A stretch of DNA of 42,557 nt from an uncultured Actinomycetes bacterium (GTDB taxonomy: Bacteria > Actinomycetota > Actinomycetes > Nanopelagicales > Nanopelagicaceae): positions 1 through 42,557 of the forward strand of contig CAIQRN010000081.1 of the NCBI GenBank assembly GCA_903874255.1, given 5' to 3'. Positions 1 through 7,814 of the stretch are shown in pieces (position 1 is the stretch's first letter; each line of letters begins with the position of its first letter). The notes beneath the pieces are model-generated. The model searched no databases and was not told the origin of the DNA. It saw only the letters and a list, made by a program, of their open reading frames with translations. Both the position numbers and the translations under genes were made by a program.

Positions 1-2
1 GC

Positions 3-455
3 CTTGCGAAGTTTTTCTACAACTACAGGAACTTCGATTTCTAAAGCTCTTGCTTCAAGAACTAAATCTTTATCAACATTCTTAGGAATTCTATGAATAG
101 ATTTGATGCCGCGCGTTTCAATCTCGGCCTTTACTTCTTCATGACGCGTGACCAAATTTCTAGCATCAACAATCGTCTGAACATCTTTCGCTGTGAGGTC
201 AGTCTTTAAAGGAATTTTTACTGGCGCTACCTTTTTTACAGGTGCTACTTTCTTTGCGAGCGCCTTTTTAACTGGCGCAGCCTTTTTGGCAACAGCTTTC
301 TTAACTGGCGCGCTCTTTTTCGCTACAACCTTTTTTACCGGTGCAGCCTTCTTTGCCGGTGTCGCTTTTTTCACTGCAGCTTTTTTCGCTGGTGCAGCTT
401 TTCTTGCAACGGCTTTCTTTGCAACCTTGTTTTTTTGCGCACTAAATACAGCCAC
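3..455 (-). CDS. Lys/Ala-rich repeat protein, C-terminus outside the window
   Basis: Open frame of 151 codons that runs off the left edge. It starts at a GTG preceded by AAAGGA five bases upstream, so the start is well supported. Residues 10 to about 75 are a low-complexity, very basic tract built from AxKKA and APVKK units, like the histone-H1-like tails of actinobacterial nucleic-acid-binding proteins. After it comes a non-repetitive domain with no Cys or obvious motif, starting near IPLKTDL and containing VTRHEEVKAE. The tail suggests DNA or RNA binding; the domain is not recognised, so no function is assigned. A consensus TATAAT lies at 503-508 on the minus strand, and a hairpin lies between it and the ribosome binding site. 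Confidence 0.7.
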   Translation of the reverse strand, partial: MAVFSAQKNKVAKKAVARKAAPAKKAAVKKATPAKKAAPVKKVVAKKSAPVKKAVAKKAAPVKKALAKKVAPVKKVAPVKIPLKTDLTAKDVQTIVDARNLVTRHEEVKAEIETRGIKSIHRIPKNVDKDLVLEARALEIEVPVVVEKLRK

Positions 456-473
456 AATTATCCTTTGGTTTTT

Positions 474-491
474 ATCAGCGAGCGCGCTGAT
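474..491 (-). promoter_or_regulatory. 5'-leader hairpin of the Lys/Ala-rich gene
   Basis: Perfect 7-bp inverted repeat (ATCAGCG and CGCTGAT) around a 4-base loop, between the TATAAT at 503-508 and the GTG at 455. It would begin about five bases into the mRNA, so it may protect the 5' end or affect translation. Inference from position only. Confidence 0.4.
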
Positions 492-502
492 GCGATGGCT
501 AT

Positions 503-508
503 ATTATA
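503..508 (-). promoter_or_regulatory. -10 element TATAAT of the Lys/Ala-rich gene
   Basis: Exact TATAAT on the minus strand, about 50 bases upstream of the GTG start. The matching -35 is weak (GCATTT at 17-base spacing). Confidence 0.45.
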
Positions 509-555
509 ATTTGTCCACAGGGGTAAATGCACATCCAAAACAGCAGATTTGCCCG

Positions 556-1644
556 TTATTCCGAGAGTTTAAGTGCCTGTCTAATCACATTACCTACTGA
601 TTCCACCTCAACTAAGAAGCCATCATGGCCAAAAGGCGATGAAATCGTCACAAGCGGCTCTGCAGTAGGCGTGAACTCGGCGATTTCAGCCTGTAGGCGC
701 ACTGGAAAGAGGCGATCGGTGTCAATGGAGACGACTACGACAGGGATCTGAATACTTTCTAAGGCAGCAGCGACTCCTCCCCGCTCACGACCTATGTCAT
801 GGGAAATCATCGCCTCAGTCAGGGCTATATAGGTATTGGCATCAAATCTATGGGCCAACTTCTCTGCTTGATGATCAAGATATGACTCAACGGCATATCG
901 CCCAGTGTCATCGCCCTGAAGTTCACGGCCAAAGCGAATATCCATCTCGGCCTCGGTTCGATAGGTCAGATGAGCAATTCGGCGAGCGATTCCCATTCCA
1001 CCGATAGGGCCTACTTCTTGTTCGTAATAATCACCATTGTTGAAGTTGGGATCGGTCTTAATGGCACGTAGCTCAATCGACCAGGTTCCAATTTGATCGC
1101 CAGTTGCAACTGCTGAAGAACCAATTGTGCAGATAGCGCCAACACGGTGCGGCAACTGTACGGCCCACTCCAAAGAGCGCATTCCGCCAAGAGATGGACC
1201 AACTGCCAAAACATATTTGTCGATCCCTAAGGCATCACTAAATTTAATCTCTGCATTAACCATGTCGCGAATTGTTACTGAAGGAAAACGAGAGCCGTAT
1301 CGCTTGCCATCTGGAGCTAATGATGATGGCCCGGTGCTGCCCTGACAACCACCAATAACATTTGGGCAGACAATGAAATATCTATCAGTATCAAATGGTA
1401 ATCCAGCTCCAACCATTGATGGCCACCAACCTGGAACATCTGACCAACCAGTCATTGCGTGGTTTACTAAAATCGCATTGTCTTTATTTTCGCTCAGTAC
1501 TCCCCAACTTTGATAGGCAATAGTTACATCGTGAAGCGTCTCTCCGCTTTCAAGAGGCACATCGCCAATTTTTAGAAATCGGCGATCACCGGGTGCATGG
1601 TGTTCAAGCCATGCCCCGGTGACCGGCGCGATTGGATGAGTCAT
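556..1644 (-). CDS. metX: homoserine O-acetyltransferase
   Basis: 362 residues, full family length, alpha/beta-hydrolase fold. It transfers the acetyl group of acetyl-CoA to homoserine to give O-acetylhomoserine, the substrate of the neighbouring metY product, in cytoplasmic methionine synthesis. The nucleophile lies in GPSLGG (Ser151). The triad is completed by Asp310 in TDRLFP and His340 in FGHDGF. The NHAMTG motif near residue 61 and GGCQGSTGPSS near 98-108 are typical of the family. Its ATG shares one base with the metY stop (TAATG), so the two are translationally coupled in one operon, probably under the SAM-IV riboswitch upstream of metY. Acetyl specificity is inferred from the pairing with MetY. 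Confidence 0.95.
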   Translation of the reverse strand: MTHPIAPVTGAWLEHHAPGDRRFLKIGDVPLESGETLHDVTIAYQSWGVLSENKDNAILVNHAMTGWSDVPGWWPSMVGAGLPFDTDRYFIVCPNVIGGCQGSTGPSSLAPDGKRYGSRFPSVTIRDMVNAEIKFSDALGIDKYVLAVGPSLGGMRSLEWAVQLPHRVGAICTIGSSAVATGDQIGTWSIELRAIKTDPNFNNGDYYEQEVGPIGGMGIARRIAHLTYRTEAEMDIRFGRELQGDDTGRYAVESYLDHQAEKLAHRFDANTYIALTEAMISHDIGRERGGVAAALESIQIPVVVVSIDTDRLFPVRLQAEIAEFTPTAEPLVTISSPFGHDGFLVEVESVGNVIRQALKLSE

Positions 1645-2966
1645 TACTTGGCGGCAGCAAACCCTGCAGCTAAGTCAGCTTTGATATCTTCAATATCTTC
1701 AAGGCCAACTGATAGTCGGATTAATCCTGGAGTTACACCAGCGGTTAACTGCTCTGCTGCACTTAATTGCGAGTGAGTAGTAGATGCAGGATGAATAACC
1801 AAGGAACGCACATCTCCAATGTTGGCAACATGTGAGTGCAAGGTCAATGCCTCCACAAACTTCTTGCCGGCTTCAATTCCACCCTTGATTTCAAAAGATA
1901 GAACTGCACCTGAACCCTTCGGTGCGTACTTACTAGCCAATGCGTTGTACTTATTGCTTGGCAGGGATGCGTAATTGACCGATTCGACTTGTGGATGTTG
2001 ATCTAGCCATGTGGCAACTTCCTTTGCATTTGCTAGGTGCTGCTTGAGGCGAAGCGACAAAGTCTCTAGACCCTGAGCTAATAACCATGCGTTAAATGGA
2101 CTGACCGCTGCTCCTATGTCGCGCAAAAGAGTAAGACGGATTTTGAAAATGTAAGAAAGATTTGCCCCAAAGGCTGATCCGACTCCTAAAGCTTGGGCAT
2201 ACACAAGGCCGTGGTAAGACGGGTCTGGCGTATTAAAGCTTTTAAATTTTTCTGGATATCGGGCGTAATCAAAATTACCTGAATCAACGATCGCACCGAC
2301 CACTGCATTTCCGTGACCAGATAAGAACTTAGTTGCAGAGTGAATTACCACATCGGCGCCGAATTCAATTGGGCGCAGTACGTATGGTGTTGCTACCGTG
2401 TTATCCACGATGAGAGGAACATGATTTTCATGTGCAATCTTTGCAATAGTTTCAATATCCAAAATATCATTTTTTGGATTTGAAATAGTCTCACCAAAAA
2501 ACGCCTTTGTATTTGGACGAACCGCTTTGCGCCAAGACTCTGGATCATCTGGATTTTCAACGAAAGTTACTTCAACGCCAAAAGATGGCAATGTGTAGTG
2601 AAATAGATTGTACGTTCCACCATACAGAGAAGGTGATGAAACAATGTGATCTCCCGCGGTTGCAACGTTAAGGATTGCAAAGGTCGTTGCCGCAGAACCG
2701 GAAGCAACGAGCAATGCTGCAACGCCACCTTCAAGTGATGCAATTCTTTTTTCAACGACATCCTGTGTTGGGTTCATGATACGGGTATAAATATTGCCTA
2801 GCTCTGCCAAACCAAATAAATCTGCTGCATGCTTTGTATCGCGGAATTGATATGCAGTGGTTTGATACAGAGGAAGTGCACGTGCGCCCGTAGTCGGATC
2901 TGCAACTTGCCCGGCATGTATTTGCCGAGTCTCGAAAGCTGCTTCTTCAAGTGAAAACGATGACAT
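1644..2966 (-). CDS. metY: O-acetylhomoserine sulfhydrylase (aminocarboxypropyltransferase)
   Basis: 440-residue PLP enzyme of the Cys/Met metabolism family, at the length typical of MetY rather than the shorter MetB/MetC. It converts O-acetylhomoserine and sulfide to homocysteine and acetate. The PLP lysine is Lys213 in SATKFLSGHG. The phosphate-binding ASGSAAT (88-94) and YTRIMNPT (60-67) are also seen. The ATG has a strong ribosome binding site, GGGAGGA, and a SAM-IV riboswitch lies about 80 bases upstream. First gene of the metY-metX operon. Repression when S-adenosylmethionine is plentiful is the expected regulation. Confidence 0.95.
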   Translation of the reverse strand: MSSFSLEEAAFETRQIHAGQVADPTTGARALPLYQTTAYQFRDTKHAADLFGLAELGNIYTRIMNPTQDVVEKRIASLEGGVAALLVASGSAATTFAILNVATAGDHIVSSPSLYGGTYNLFHYTLPSFGVEVTFVENPDDPESWRKAVRPNTKAFFGETISNPKNDILDIETIAKIAHENHVPLIVDNTVATPYVLRPIEFGADVVIHSATKFLSGHGNAVVGAIVDSGNFDYARYPEKFKSFNTPDPSYHGLVYAQALGVGSAFGANLSYIFKIRLTLLRDIGAAVSPFNAWLLAQGLETLSLRLKQHLANAKEVATWLDQHPQVESVNYASLPSNKYNALASKYAPKGSGAVLSFEIKGGIEAGKKFVEALTLHSHVANIGDVRSLVIHPASTTHSQLSAAEQLTAGVTPGLIRLSVGLEDIEDIKADLAAGFAAAK

Positions 2967-2975
2967 GTAAGTGAT

Positions 2976-2992
2976 TCCTCCCAGTTATGGGA
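2976..2992 (-). promoter_or_regulatory. RBS-sequestering hairpin of metY
   Basis: On the minus strand a 5-bp stem TCCCA/TGGGA with loop TAAC takes in the first four bases of the GGGAGGA ribosome binding site. No U-run follows, so this fits translational rather than transcriptional control by the upstream riboswitch. A competing pairing of GGTTATG (just upstream) with CATAACT (in this hairpin) is possible. Confidence 0.45.
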
Positions 2993-3045
2993 ACGCCCAA
3001 CCATGGCATATGCCGACGCTGGCATAACCAGTGGAATTGAGAGTT

Positions 3046-3158
3046 CCACGCTTATCGGCTGCGTTGTTGCTGGCCGATCTGGTCTTCACCCGGAGCACCC
3101 CACCGTGGTGGAGGGTTGCCGTCTAGTAAGCCGGGGCTAAACACTAGAACTCGTGACC
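3046..3158 (-). promoter_or_regulatory. SAM-IV riboswitch
   Basis: The minus strand shows the conserved SAM-IV pattern, recognised from known mycobacterial examples: 5' GGTCACGAG, AGCCCCGGCTT, GGCAACCCTCCACC, GGTGGGGTGC, then CCGGGTGAAGACC. A 3' hairpin ATCGGC/GCCGAT follows, then AAGCGTGG. CGTGG near the 3' end can pair with CCACG in the internal loop, the pseudoknot typical of this class. It binds S-adenosylmethionine and here precedes metY-metX, the expected target. The identification rests on recalled consensus, not on a covariance-model search. Confidence 0.9.
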
Positions 3159-3185
3159 TGGGCAGACTCTAACAGATTCTTTGTT

Positions 3186-3731
3186 TTAGTCGAAAATCCC
3201 CGCAGCGACTTTGGGGTGAAGCTCAACGCGCATCGCGGCAAATGCAGCAGCTGGCCAACCCGAACCGAAGACCCTGCGCAACAAAATAGTTAATGAGTAC
3301 GTCGGTGCATCAACAGTTGCTCGATCTAGACAACGGTAGGCAAGGGGAATATCTCCATGCTCATAGGCAAGGGTTGCAAATAAAGTAGCAACCGGGGCTA
3401 CATAACCTTCTGGGGCAATCTGAAGTAAGTAGTGCCACATAGCCCAATATGTTTGAAAACTTTCAGCGTTATGCGTACCTAGTGCAAAGTCGCGCACTTG
3501 GATATCACTTAATCTACCGACGACTCTTGCAATTAAATCTGGCGTGCTCTCCACTCCTGATTTTTCAAACTCATTGGCTAAATCGATGACCGATGTAGCG
3601 CCATCGCGTTGGAGCACATTAACTTCTGGGCTTTCGCAATCAACAAAGTAACTTTGAACTAGTGCGATAAATGCCGCATCGTTAGCTAACGGTAGGGATG
3701 TAATTGAGAGATTTTCGAATTCAGTTGTCAT
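3186..3731 (-). CDS. DUF4192-like protein
   Basis: 181 residues starting MTTEF. The ATG lies 7 bases after the stop of the PKD-domain gene, so the two are probably translated together; in-frame sequence further upstream overlaps that gene and is unlikely to be used. The C-terminal half (LAYRCLDRATVDAP, then GSGWPAAAFAAMR) resembles the end of actinobacterial DUF4192 proteins, whose function is unknown. It is shorter than the usual members as I remember them, and no catalytic motif, signal peptide or membrane segment is visible. Soluble and cytoplasmic by appearance. Confidence 0.6.
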   Translation of the reverse strand: MTTEFENLSITSLPLANDAAFIALVQSYFVDCESPEVNVLQRDGATSVIDLANEFEKSGVESTPDLIARVVGRLSDIQVRDFALGTHNAESFQTYWAMWHYLLQIAPEGYVAPVATLFATLAYEHGDIPLAYRCLDRATVDAPTYSLTILLRRVFGSGWPAAAFAAMRVELHPKVAAGIFD

Positions 3732-3738
3732 TAGTGTC

Positions 3739-4434
3739 TCATTTCGTAAATCGCGTAGAAGCAGATACCACGTTGATAACTGCAAAGGAAGGGATTTTGA
3801 TGGTGCCGGATATTGCACGAGTGGCACCGTTATGTTTGAAATTGCCATTCCACGTTGCAATCAAAGTGATGTTATAAACCCCTGGTTGTTTATAAGTATG
3901 AGTAATTGATTGATTGGGATATGGAGCTCCGGGTTCGGTGGTTGAAAGAATTTGCCCATCACCCCACTGCCACACAAAACCGGGCCGGAGAGCCACATCA
4001 ATAACTTCGCCAATGATGTCTACACGTGATTGAAATAAAGTTGGCAAATCACACCAGAAAATGATTGGAACGTGAACTAATGGTTCAAAACCTGGTTGAT
4101 ATGCAATTGTTGCGGTGGGAACCATTTTGATTAAGCGATCACTCAAATTAATCGTTGTCGCTGGCTTTTTCTTAACAACCACTCGTGGCTTATAGGTTCG
4201 CTTCACAGTCGGAACAGTTTTGGGTTTGGGTGGAAACCATAAAGTGGAGGTGGGCTTTGGCTTGGCGACGACCGGCTTCTTTGTAGCTGTACCGCCCGAA
4301 CCTTTGTGAGCTTCGATAATTATCTGGTTATTTTGCGTGTAAACATCAACGCAGGCAGTTGTTGAGCAGTCGGCAAATGCTGCTGCAGGCAGTAATAATG
4401 GGAGAGAAAATACGAGAATCAATAAGCGCTTCAT
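3739..4434 (-). CDS. secreted PKD-domain protein
   Basis: 231 residues. A signal peptide is clear: KR, a hydrophobic core LLILVFSLPLLLPAA, then cleavage near AFA-DC. A Lys/Pro-rich linker (residues about 50-95) probably spans the cell wall. The C-terminal domain has the PKD signature: WQWGDG, then ITHTYKQPGVYNITL, an immunoglobulin-like beta-sandwich common in surface proteins. No catalytic domain is present. Predicted to be exported and to take part in surface interactions; the ligand is unknown. It is the first gene of a pair with the DUF4192-like gene. Confidence 0.75.
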   Translation of the reverse strand: MKRLLILVFSLPLLLPAAAFADCSTTACVDVYTQNNQIIIEAHKGSGGTATKKPVVAKPKPTSTLWFPPKPKTVPTVKRTYKPRVVVKKKPATTINLSDRLIKMVPTATIAYQPGFEPLVHVPIIFWCDLPTLFQSRVDIIGEVIDVALRPGFVWQWGDGQILSTTEPGAPYPNQSITHTYKQPGVYNITLIATWNGNFKHNGATRAISGTIKIPSFAVINVVSASTRFTK

Positions 4435-4502
4435 GTGCTGGGACGATAAATGCGAAGTATGACTATTGCCGTAGCCACTTCGCTAACTGTGGATACTTGT
4501 GA

Positions 4503-4508
4503 CACCCT
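4503..4508 (+). promoter_or_regulatory. possible leaderless -10 element of the NUDIX gene
   Basis: CACCCT lies exactly 6 bases before the ATG at 4515, the spacing at which transcription would start on the start codon. The first base departs from TANNNT and no good -35 is seen, so support is weak. Confidence 0.3.
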
Positions 4509-4514
4509 TAGAAC

Positions 4515-4970
4515 ATGAGCGCGCGCGATGGAGATGGCTGGATTCAGTGCGATTGCGGTAATAAACATTGGGGCCTAAACGGTGCCGCGGGAATTTTATT
4601 AATTCGCGGAACTCAGATTTTGTTGCAACACCGTGCGCCTTGGGTTCACAACGGAGACACATGGGGAATTCCTGGCGGTGCAAGAGATAGCCATGAAAGC
4701 GTTTTAGAGGCAGCCGTCCGTGAAGCAAAAGAAGAGACCGGCATTGATTCGGCGCACTTGACACCGATCCAAACTTTTAGCGACGACCACGGAAATTGGC
4801 GTTATGACACCGTACTTGCATATGCAAGTGATGACTTAGTTGCTCATGAATTAAACGATGAATCACATGAAGTGCGATGGGTTGAAATCGAAAAAGTCGA
4901 TCACTTAACTTTGCATCCTAGTTTTGAAAAATCATGGCAATCGTTAAAGGGAATCCTTCAAGCGCTTTAA
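4515..4970 (+). CDS. NUDIX hydrolase
   Basis: 151 residues with a complete Nudix box from Gly55 to Ile77: G-x5-E-x7-REAKEETG-I. The box binds the metal and positions the diphosphate of a nucleoside-diphosphate-X substrate. The N-terminus carries CDCGNKHWG, found in actinobacterial Nudix proteins, which may be a remnant metal-binding turn. Substrate cannot be told from sequence; nucleotide-pool cleansing is a reasonable guess. No Shine-Dalgarno is visible before the ATG. Its last 27 bases overlap the convergent dinG gene. Confidence 0.88.
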   Translation: MSARDGDGWIQCDCGNKHWGLNGAAGILLIRGTQILLQHRAPWVHNGDTWGIPGGARDSHESVLEAAVREAKEETGIDSAHLTPIQTFSDDHGNWRYDTVLAYASDDLVAHELNDESHEVRWVEIEKVDHLTLHPSFEKSWQSLKGILQAL

Positions 4971-6935
4971 TGAGTCACGAACAACTTCCTTCTCCGAAGT
5001 TCGCCACAGCGGTGGCATTGAATTAAGTAATACGCTTCCATATCGTTTGGTAACAATTCGTGAATCCAAAATCGCTACGACCCCCCGATCATCGACTGAG
5101 CGAATAAGTCGCCCTGTTCCTTGTGCTAACAAAAGTGCAGCGCGTGGAAGTGAGACTTGCATAAATCCACTTCCGCCAGCGGCATCGGCCTGAGATGCAC
5201 GAGCCGACATAACCGGTTCGTCGGGACGTGGAAATGGAATGCGATCGATGGCAACCAAAATGCAGCTATTTCCTGGAACATCGACGCCTTGCCATAGTGA
5301 CATCGTGCCAAGAAGGATTGAAGTTTCATCTTTAGCAAAGCGTTCGACCAAAGGCCCAACAGCATCCCCACGTTTTTGTGTAATAATTTTTATAGGTAAT
5401 TCAGCTAATACTTTTCGCAAATGTGCATCGGCAGCCTCAACTCCGCGCCACGAAGAAAATAGGGCCAAAGTGCGCCCACCTGCGGCATCAATGAGTTCGC
5501 CTAATTCGGTAAGCACTTCGATACTTGGGCCGTCGCGTCCAGGTTCAGGTAAATGTTTGGGCATATACAAAACACCTTGATTAGCAAAATCAAAAGGTGA
5601 GCCAACATCGAGCATTTTTACATTACCCGGATCGAGTTCACCTTCGCTGAGTTCGGCCGATAAATCTTCACCGACCATAAAGCCAATGCTTTTGGCTAAT
5701 GAATTAAAAGAGTTGCCGACAGTTAAAGTCGCTGAAGTTGCAATAACGGGGGTTTGTTTAAGCATGTTTTCGCGCAACACATCAGATACAGAAAGTGGGG
5801 CCAAATACAGGGTAGAAAAAGTAGGTTCGTACCAAAGCACAAGACCATCGCCTAATTTTAGAATCGTCGTCGCAGTTGTTGAGATCTCGCTTACCGCACC
5901 TTTTACTCGAGCGCGTTCGGCCATTGCATCGGTATCGATAATCTCGTCATCGGCAGTTAATAACTGCACAATTGCTTGCGCGCTTTCGCGAACTTTTCTA
6001 ATCGGTGATTCAAGTGATTGTGGAATATCTTCAAGCCGCCCCTGTGCGGTGAAATCTCCCCTAATCGAATCACCATAATCAACCATGGCTTCATGAAAAT
6101 CATTGCCCGCTTTATGAAAAGCATCGGCTAATTTTCCTGGCATAAATTTACGGGCCATCGCCGCGGCACGAAGAACGCGCCCTGAAGTTAATTCATCTGT
6201 AACTGCTTGCGTTGCCCGATCCATAAATTCATGGGCTTCATCCAAAATAATGCAATCTCGTTCAGGCAGGATCGGATGCGAATCAACAATTTCAATCGCT
6301 AATAACGTGTGATTTGTTACGACGATATCGGCAGTCTGTGCACGACCCTTTGCATTGGCCGCGAAACATTGCGAACCAAAAGCACAGACATCGGCGCCAA
6401 CACATTCACGGCCCGAGACACTATTTGCCGCCCACACTCGCCGATCAACTTCAGGTGCATCATCGCGATCACCCGAAACGCCTGGTGTTTTTGCCCAAGC
6501 AATTAAACGCTTGGCATCTTTTTCTAGCGATGAAACATCCAAAACTAATTCACCATCTGGATCCACTTCATCACTATTCATTTTTTGCAGACAGATGTAA
6601 TTGCCAACGCCTTTATAAATTGCATAAGTAACTTCACGGCCCAAGAATTTTTCTAACGCCGGAACAACTGCCGGTAAATCGCGATCTACTAGCTGTCGTT
6701 GCAAAGCAAGCGTGGCTGTTGCAACTAAAACTTTGCGGCCATGCACGATTCCCGGAATCAAATACGCCAGAGATTTTCCAGTACCTGTGCCCGCTTGCAC
6801 CATTAAGTGATGGCGATCAGTGAGTGCATTTGCGACCGCTTCAGCCATTTCGATTTGGCCTTCACGTGCGGCACCGCCAATTGCTTCAACGGCAACGTCG
6901 AGTGCAGTGCGCACCTGGTTCGACATTTCGCTCAT
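4944..6935 (-). CDS. dinG: DinG-family ATP-dependent helicase with iron-sulfur cluster
   Basis: 663-residue superfamily 2 helicase of the DinG/XPD group. Walker A is AGTGTGKS (48-55) and the Walker B DEAH box is LDEAHEF (231-237). Four cysteines, Cys115, Cys178, Cys184 and Cys190, have the spacing of the 4Fe-4S cluster domain. The C-terminal motif GTGRLIR is the arginine-finger motif VI. It is expected to unwind 5'-overhang and R-loop structures in DNA repair. ATG at 6935 lies 6 bases after TAAGGT, so the mRNA may be leaderless, although AAGG could also act as a ribosome binding site. Divergent from the dioxygenase gene with a shared palindrome between them. No LexA box was found upstream. 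Confidence 0.92.
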   Translation of the reverse strand: MSEMSNQVRTALDVAVEAIGGAAREGQIEMAEAVANALTDRHHLMVQAGTGTGKSLAYLIPGIVHGRKVLVATATLALQRQLVDRDLPAVVPALEKFLGREVTYAIYKGVGNYICLQKMNSDEVDPDGELVLDVSSLEKDAKRLIAWAKTPGVSGDRDDAPEVDRRVWAANSVSGRECVGADVCAFGSQCFAANAKGRAQTADIVVTNHTLLAIEIVDSHPILPERDCIILDEAHEFMDRATQAVTDELTSGRVLRAAAMARKFMPGKLADAFHKAGNDFHEAMVDYGDSIRGDFTAQGRLEDIPQSLESPIRKVRESAQAIVQLLTADDEIIDTDAMAERARVKGAVSEISTTATTILKLGDGLVLWYEPTFSTLYLAPLSVSDVLRENMLKQTPVIATSATLTVGNSFNSLAKSIGFMVGEDLSAELSEGELDPGNVKMLDVGSPFDFANQGVLYMPKHLPEPGRDGPSIEVLTELGELIDAAGGRTLALFSSWRGVEAADAHLRKVLAELPIKIITQKRGDAVGPLVERFAKDETSILLGTMSLWQGVDVPGNSCILVAIDRIPFPRPDEPVMSARASQADAAGGSGFMQVSLPRAALLLAQGTGRLIRSVDDRGVVAILDSRIVTKRYGSVLLNSMPPLWRTSEKEVVRDSLKRLKDSL

Positions 6936-6941
6936 TAGGCA

Positions 6942-6947
6942 ACCTTA
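6942..6947 (-). promoter_or_regulatory. leaderless -10 element of dinG
   Basis: TAAGGT (TANNNT) on the minus strand, ending 6 bases before the ATG, so transcription would start at the A of the start codon. The palindrome at 6961-6978 falls in the -27 to -44 region of this promoter. Confidence 0.45.
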
Positions 6948-6960
6948 GCGGTTCACAATA

Positions 6961-6978
6961 TAGTTGAACTTTCAACTA
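6961..6978. promoter_or_regulatory. palindromic operator between dinG and the dioxygenase gene
   Basis: Perfect inverted repeat TAGTTGAA-CT-TTCAACTA, 8-bp arms. It contains the -35 hexamer TTGAAC (6964-6969) of the rightward promoter, so a bound protein would block it. Its size and dyad shape fit a MarR- or TetR-type regulator, but no such gene is in the window. Confidence 0.65.
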
Positions 6979-6992
6979 CTTTGCATTACTAT
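6964..6992 (+). promoter_or_regulatory. leaderless promoter of the dioxygenase gene
   Basis: TTGAAC (6964-6969), a 17-base spacer and TACTAT (6987-6992). The hexamer ends 6 bases before the ATG at 6999, so the predicted transcript begins exactly at the start codon. No Shine-Dalgarno is present. Confidence 0.7.
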
Positions 6993-6998
6993 GTAGCC

Positions 6999-7772
6999 AT
7001 GTCAAAAATGCCCGCGCTTTATATTGGCCATGGCGCACCCATGTTGCTTGATGATCCTTTGTGGACATCGCAGTTACGCGATATCGCTGGAAAAATCGAA
7101 AAGCCTAAAGCGATTGTTATGGTCAGTGCCCACTGGGAATCTGAGCCGGTGACATTGAGCAATCCCGCAGCTAATTCTCCACTTGTTTATGATTTCAGCG
7201 GCTTTGACCAGAAGTTTTATCAGATGACATACAACTCTCCCGATGCAACACACATCAGCGAACTAGTTGCTTCGATGATGCCTGATACCGAACCTGTCCA
7301 TCAATCAAATCGTGGTCTAGATCATGGTGCTTGGGTTCCGCTTCGCGTCATGTATCCAGATGCAGATATTCCTGTTGTTCAGATGTCCATGCCAACAAGT
7401 GATCCCGCAAAACTGCTTGAACTCGGAAAGCGTTTGCAGCCACTTCGCGACCAAGGAGTTCTAATTATTGGTTCAGGTTTTATGACTCATGGATTGAGAT
7501 ATTTACGCGACTGGCGGATCGATGCAGATGCACCAACATGGTCAAGTGAATTCGATACGTGGGCCGCGGATGCGTTAGCACGTGGCGATGTTGATTCATT
7601 AGCAAACTACAAAGAACTTGCACCTGGAATGCCCTATGCACATCCGACCGTTGAACATTTCACGCCACTCTTTATTACTCTTGGCGCTTCCAGCAACATC
7701 AACAACGCCCCGGAAACCCTTATAGATGGCTATTTTATGGGCCTTAGTAAACGTTCGATTATGGTTGCATAA
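6999..7772 (+). CDS. LigB/DODA-type extradiol ring-cleavage dioxygenase
   Basis: 257 residues starting MSKMPALYIGHGAP. Family hallmarks are the metal ligands in GHGAPM near the N-terminus, SAHWES (about 45-50), LDHGAWVPL in the middle and MTHGLR late, matching the class III extradiol dioxygenases related to plant 4,5-DOPA dioxygenase and E. coli YgiD. These use Fe or Zn to open catechol-type rings. The substrate here is unknown. The start at 6999 is chosen over an in-frame TTG at 6981 because a promoter places the transcription start on this ATG. A palindromic operator overlaps the promoter, so expression is probably induced by a small molecule. Confidence 0.88.
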   Translation: MSKMPALYIGHGAPMLLDDPLWTSQLRDIAGKIEKPKAIVMVSAHWESEPVTLSNPAANSPLVYDFSGFDQKFYQMTYNSPDATHISELVASMMPDTEPVHQSNRGLDHGAWVPLRVMYPDADIPVVQMSMPTSDPAKLLELGKRLQPLRDQGVLIIGSGFMTHGLRYLRDWRIDADAPTWSSEFDTWAADALARGDVDSLANYKELAPGMPYAHPTVEHFTPLFITLGASSNINNAPETLIDGYFMGLSKRSIMVA

Positions 7773-7806
7773 AAAACTCCCCCACCCAAATCTGATGAGG
7801 GAGCTT
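7771..7806 (-). terminator. Rho-independent terminator after the DUF2202 gene
   Basis: Read on the minus strand: stem CTCCC/GGGAG with a long loop, followed by TTTTTT. It lies just past the stop of the DUF2202 gene. The T-run faces only the minus direction. Confidence 0.7.
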
Positions 7807-7814
7807 GGAAATTA

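Noticed and set aside
193-600. Phe/Ala-rich plus-strand open frame
   Set aside because: It is the complement of the AxKKA repeat gene on the minus strand, which has a good ribosome binding site and promoter.
2798-3049. 83-codon minus-strand frame before metY
   Set aside because: It overlaps the SAM-IV riboswitch and the metY coding region in another frame.
3732-3860. Upstream extension of the DUF4192-like gene
   Set aside because: It lies within the PKD-domain gene; the ATG at 3731 follows that gene's stop by 7 bases.
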